Source: Pseudomonadaceae bacterium
GTDB lineage: Bacteria; Pseudomonadota; Alphaproteobacteria; UBA2136; UBA6156
Reading direction: 5' to 3'
Length of the DNA: 6,422 bases
NCBI GenBank assembly: GCA_947464215.1
Contig: CANHVX010000057.1
Location: forward strand, 1-6,422
The notes beneath the pieces were generated by a model. That model was not told where the DNA came from, did no database searches, and saw nothing but the letters and a program-made list of their open reading frames with translations. This document shows, piece after piece, positions 4,917 through 6,422 of this stretch. A program made the translations under genes and the position numbers. Position 1 is the stretch's first letter, and each line of letters starts with the position of its first letter.

Positions 4917-6422
4917 GCGCAGCCTCCATCGGCGCGGCGGCAGAGGCCGGCCAGCGCACAGTGTTCACAGGCGCCGGTGGGCACCACACCACCGCCGTTC
5001 ATGTCGGGCAGGGCGGGCCAGGGCGCACCTTCGGGGCCAAAACGGTCCACCCACGCGGCCATGGCTTCACTCACGGGTTCAATGAGGTCCGCTATGTCAT
5101 AATCTTTGCGCACCAGGGGCTCACGCCCATAGCCGCGCAGCTGCCACACGGCCACACGGTCCACGGTTTGGCTGGCGCGGGTTGCCATCCAGGCTTCCAG
5201 CGGCAGTTGGGGCTTGGTGCCGTCTTTCAGCTGCGCTTTGGTGGGCGGTGTTCCGGTCTTAAAATCCACAATTACCATCCCCGCCCCCCCCTGCTCCACA
5301 CGGTCGGCTTTGGCATGCAACATCACAGGCCCCACGTGGGTTTCAAGCCGATGCTCCACCGCAGACACCACACGCCCATCGGCCACCCACTGCCGCACCA
5401 AGGCGGGGGCCAGCTGGCGCAAGCGTGGTCGCCAGAGGGCCTGCATCACGGCATGTTCACGGTCCAACAGCGCCTGGCCGGTGCGCAGCAAAAATGCCTC
5501 CACCTCATCGGCATTGGCGGCGGTCACGGTGGGGAAGGCACGGCCCGCCGCTTCCAGCCATGCATGGGTGAGAAGGCCTCCCGCACGGGGGTCGCGGGGC
5601 TCATCCAGGGGGTCAAGCGGGCGGAGGTTCAGCACGCGCTCGGCATAGGCACGGTAGGGGCAGCTTACCATGCTTTCCACCAAGCTCGCGCTCCAGCCAA
5701 GGGGCCGGGCGTCACCCGTAGGCCGCCAGGTGCCAAGCGGCACACGGGGCCGTGGGCGCACCAACTGGCTGGGGCTGGCCTGAAGGGGAAACGGCGGGGC
5801 ATGGGCTGGCCAAAGCGGAGACATCACTGCCGGGGCACCCGTGTCATCTCTCTGGGCGCGGGTGGCAATCACGCGGCCGCTGCCATTGGCTAAAATCTGT
5901 GCCCCATCGGCTAACAGCCGTTGGGTGAGCGTGGCATGGTCGGGCAGATGCAGCGCGCGGCGCTGGGCGCCACTTAGGGCACTATGGGCGCGCGGGGCGG
6001 GCCATACGCCCACATTCATGCCGCACACAAAGGTTATGTCTGCGGGCACAGCACGGGCTTGGGCCACGCCCACCACGCGCACGGGGCCGCGCGGGGCGGG
6101 CGCACGGGCCTGCAACGCAAGCTCCAACCAGGCACAAGCGGTGGGGGCGTCATAGCGGCCTTCCAAACGCGCCACATCCTCCATCCACACACGGGCCTCG
6201 GCGGGCACACCATCGGCAAAAATCTCAGGCCCCAGGGCCCAGGCCAACCACTGCCCAAGGGTGGCCATGCGGTTGGGGCGCCAGGCACGGGCGGCCGTCA
6301 TAATGGTCTGGCCCCAGTCCGTATCACCCAAGGTCAGGCTGGCGCGGTTGGCAAGGGGGATACTCCACCGCGCCAACTCGCCCTGGAGGCGGCGGGCAAA
6401 CAATGCGGGGGCCACAATCTGC
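4913..6422 (-). CDS. addB: AddB nuclease subunit (N-terminal half outside window)
   Basis: The last 502 residues of AddB are visible; the frame is still open at the right edge, so the start and most of the inactivated helicase-like half are missing. AddB partners AddA, supplies the nuclease for the other strand and in studied systems carries Chi recognition. Visible parts, N to C: a helicase-fold segment where VCGMNVGVWP corresponds to the family's GGLNEGxWP motif; then SCPYRAYAE, opening the RecB-type nuclease domain; GLLTHAWLE (His codon at 5564-5566); AKADRV (Asp at 5303-5305); and VDFKTGTPP (Asp 5264-5266, Lys 5258-5260) followed by QLPLEAW. The C-terminus holds CEHCALAGLC (4940-4969). 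With the Cys at 5660-5662 this makes the four-cysteine 4Fe-4S set described for Bacillus AddB. The TGA overlaps addA by ATGA. A run of eight G (minus strand, 5284-5291) lies between two nuclease motifs. Confidence 0.95.
   Translation of the reverse strand, partial: QIVAPALFARRLQGELARWSIPLANRASLTLGDTDWGQTIMTAARAWRPNRMATLGQWLAWALGPEIFADGVPAEARVWMEDVARLEGRYDAPTACAWLELALQARAPAPRGPVRVVGVAQARAVPADITFVCGMNVGVWPAPRAHSALSGAQRRALHLPDHATLTQRLLADGAQILANGSGRVIATRAQRDDTGAPAVMSPLWPAHAPPFPLQASPSQLVRPRPRVPLGTWRPTGDARPLGWSASLVESMVSCPYRAYAERVLNLRPLDPLDEPRDPRAGGLLTHAWLEAAGRAFPTVTAANADEVEAFLLRTGQALLDREHAVMQALWRPRLRQLAPALVRQWVADGRVVSAVEHRLETHVGPVMLHAKADRVEQGGAGMVIVDFKTGTPPTKAQLKDGTKPQLPLEAWMATRASQTVDRVAVWQLRGYGREPLVRKDYDIADLIEPVSEAMAAWVDRFGPEGAPWPALPDMNGGGVVPTGACEHCALAGLCRRADGGCA
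4923..4927 (-). promoter_or_regulatory. Ribosome binding site of addA
   Basis: GGAGG on the minus strand lies 6 bases before the ATG at 4916, inside the last codons of addB. It is a full-strength Shine-Dalgarno core and fixes the addA start at the ATGA overlap. Confidence 0.8.

Noticed and set aside
4961..5893. Plus-strand open frame of 310 codons opposite addB
   Set aside because: Antisense to the AddB nuclease domain, compositionally biased and without any domain signature.

Overview
The window is a compact, GC-rich stretch of bacterial chromosome that looks alphaproteobacterial. The evidence is the gene order addB-addA-trxA, a classic alphaproteobacterial linkage, plus high GC content and Shine-Dalgarno starts. 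The proteins are divergent enough that I do not assign a genus. I see no mobile element, CRISPR array, tRNA or rRNA, and no gene-free stretch above 300 bases. The longest visible intergenic gap is 43 bases.

Layout, left to right. The 3' part of a plus-strand gene for a helical, TPR-like protein (1-567) enters from the left edge. It meets four minus-strand genes tail to tail with a 4-base gap. Transcribed right to left, these are addB (4913-6422, N-terminus outside the window), addA (1776-4916, overlapping addB by ATGA), trxA (1409-1732) and uppP (572-1393). All run the same way with gaps of 43 bases or less, so they probably form one transcription unit, perhaps with an internal start before trxA.

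Roles. AddA and AddB together form the helicase-nuclease that processes double-strand DNA ends for RecA-dependent repair. Thioredoxin is the general cytoplasmic dithiol reductant. UppP recycles undecaprenyl pyrophosphate for peptidoglycan and other envelope polymers. No mechanistic link between the repair genes and uppP is evident; the link is positional.

Points worth a second look. AddB keeps all four cysteines of the iron-sulfur cluster known from Bacillus AddB. AddA is short for its family. addA also carries two identical A-AAA-AAT heptamers, each followed by a potential hairpin. At one of them a -1 shift meets TGA at once, an arrangement resembling the dnaX frameshift site. A near-identical motif flanks trxA in inverted orientation. 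The frameshift and inverted-repeat ideas are hypotheses from sequence alone. The rest of the window is ordinary housekeeping DNA, and I did not find a convincing new system.
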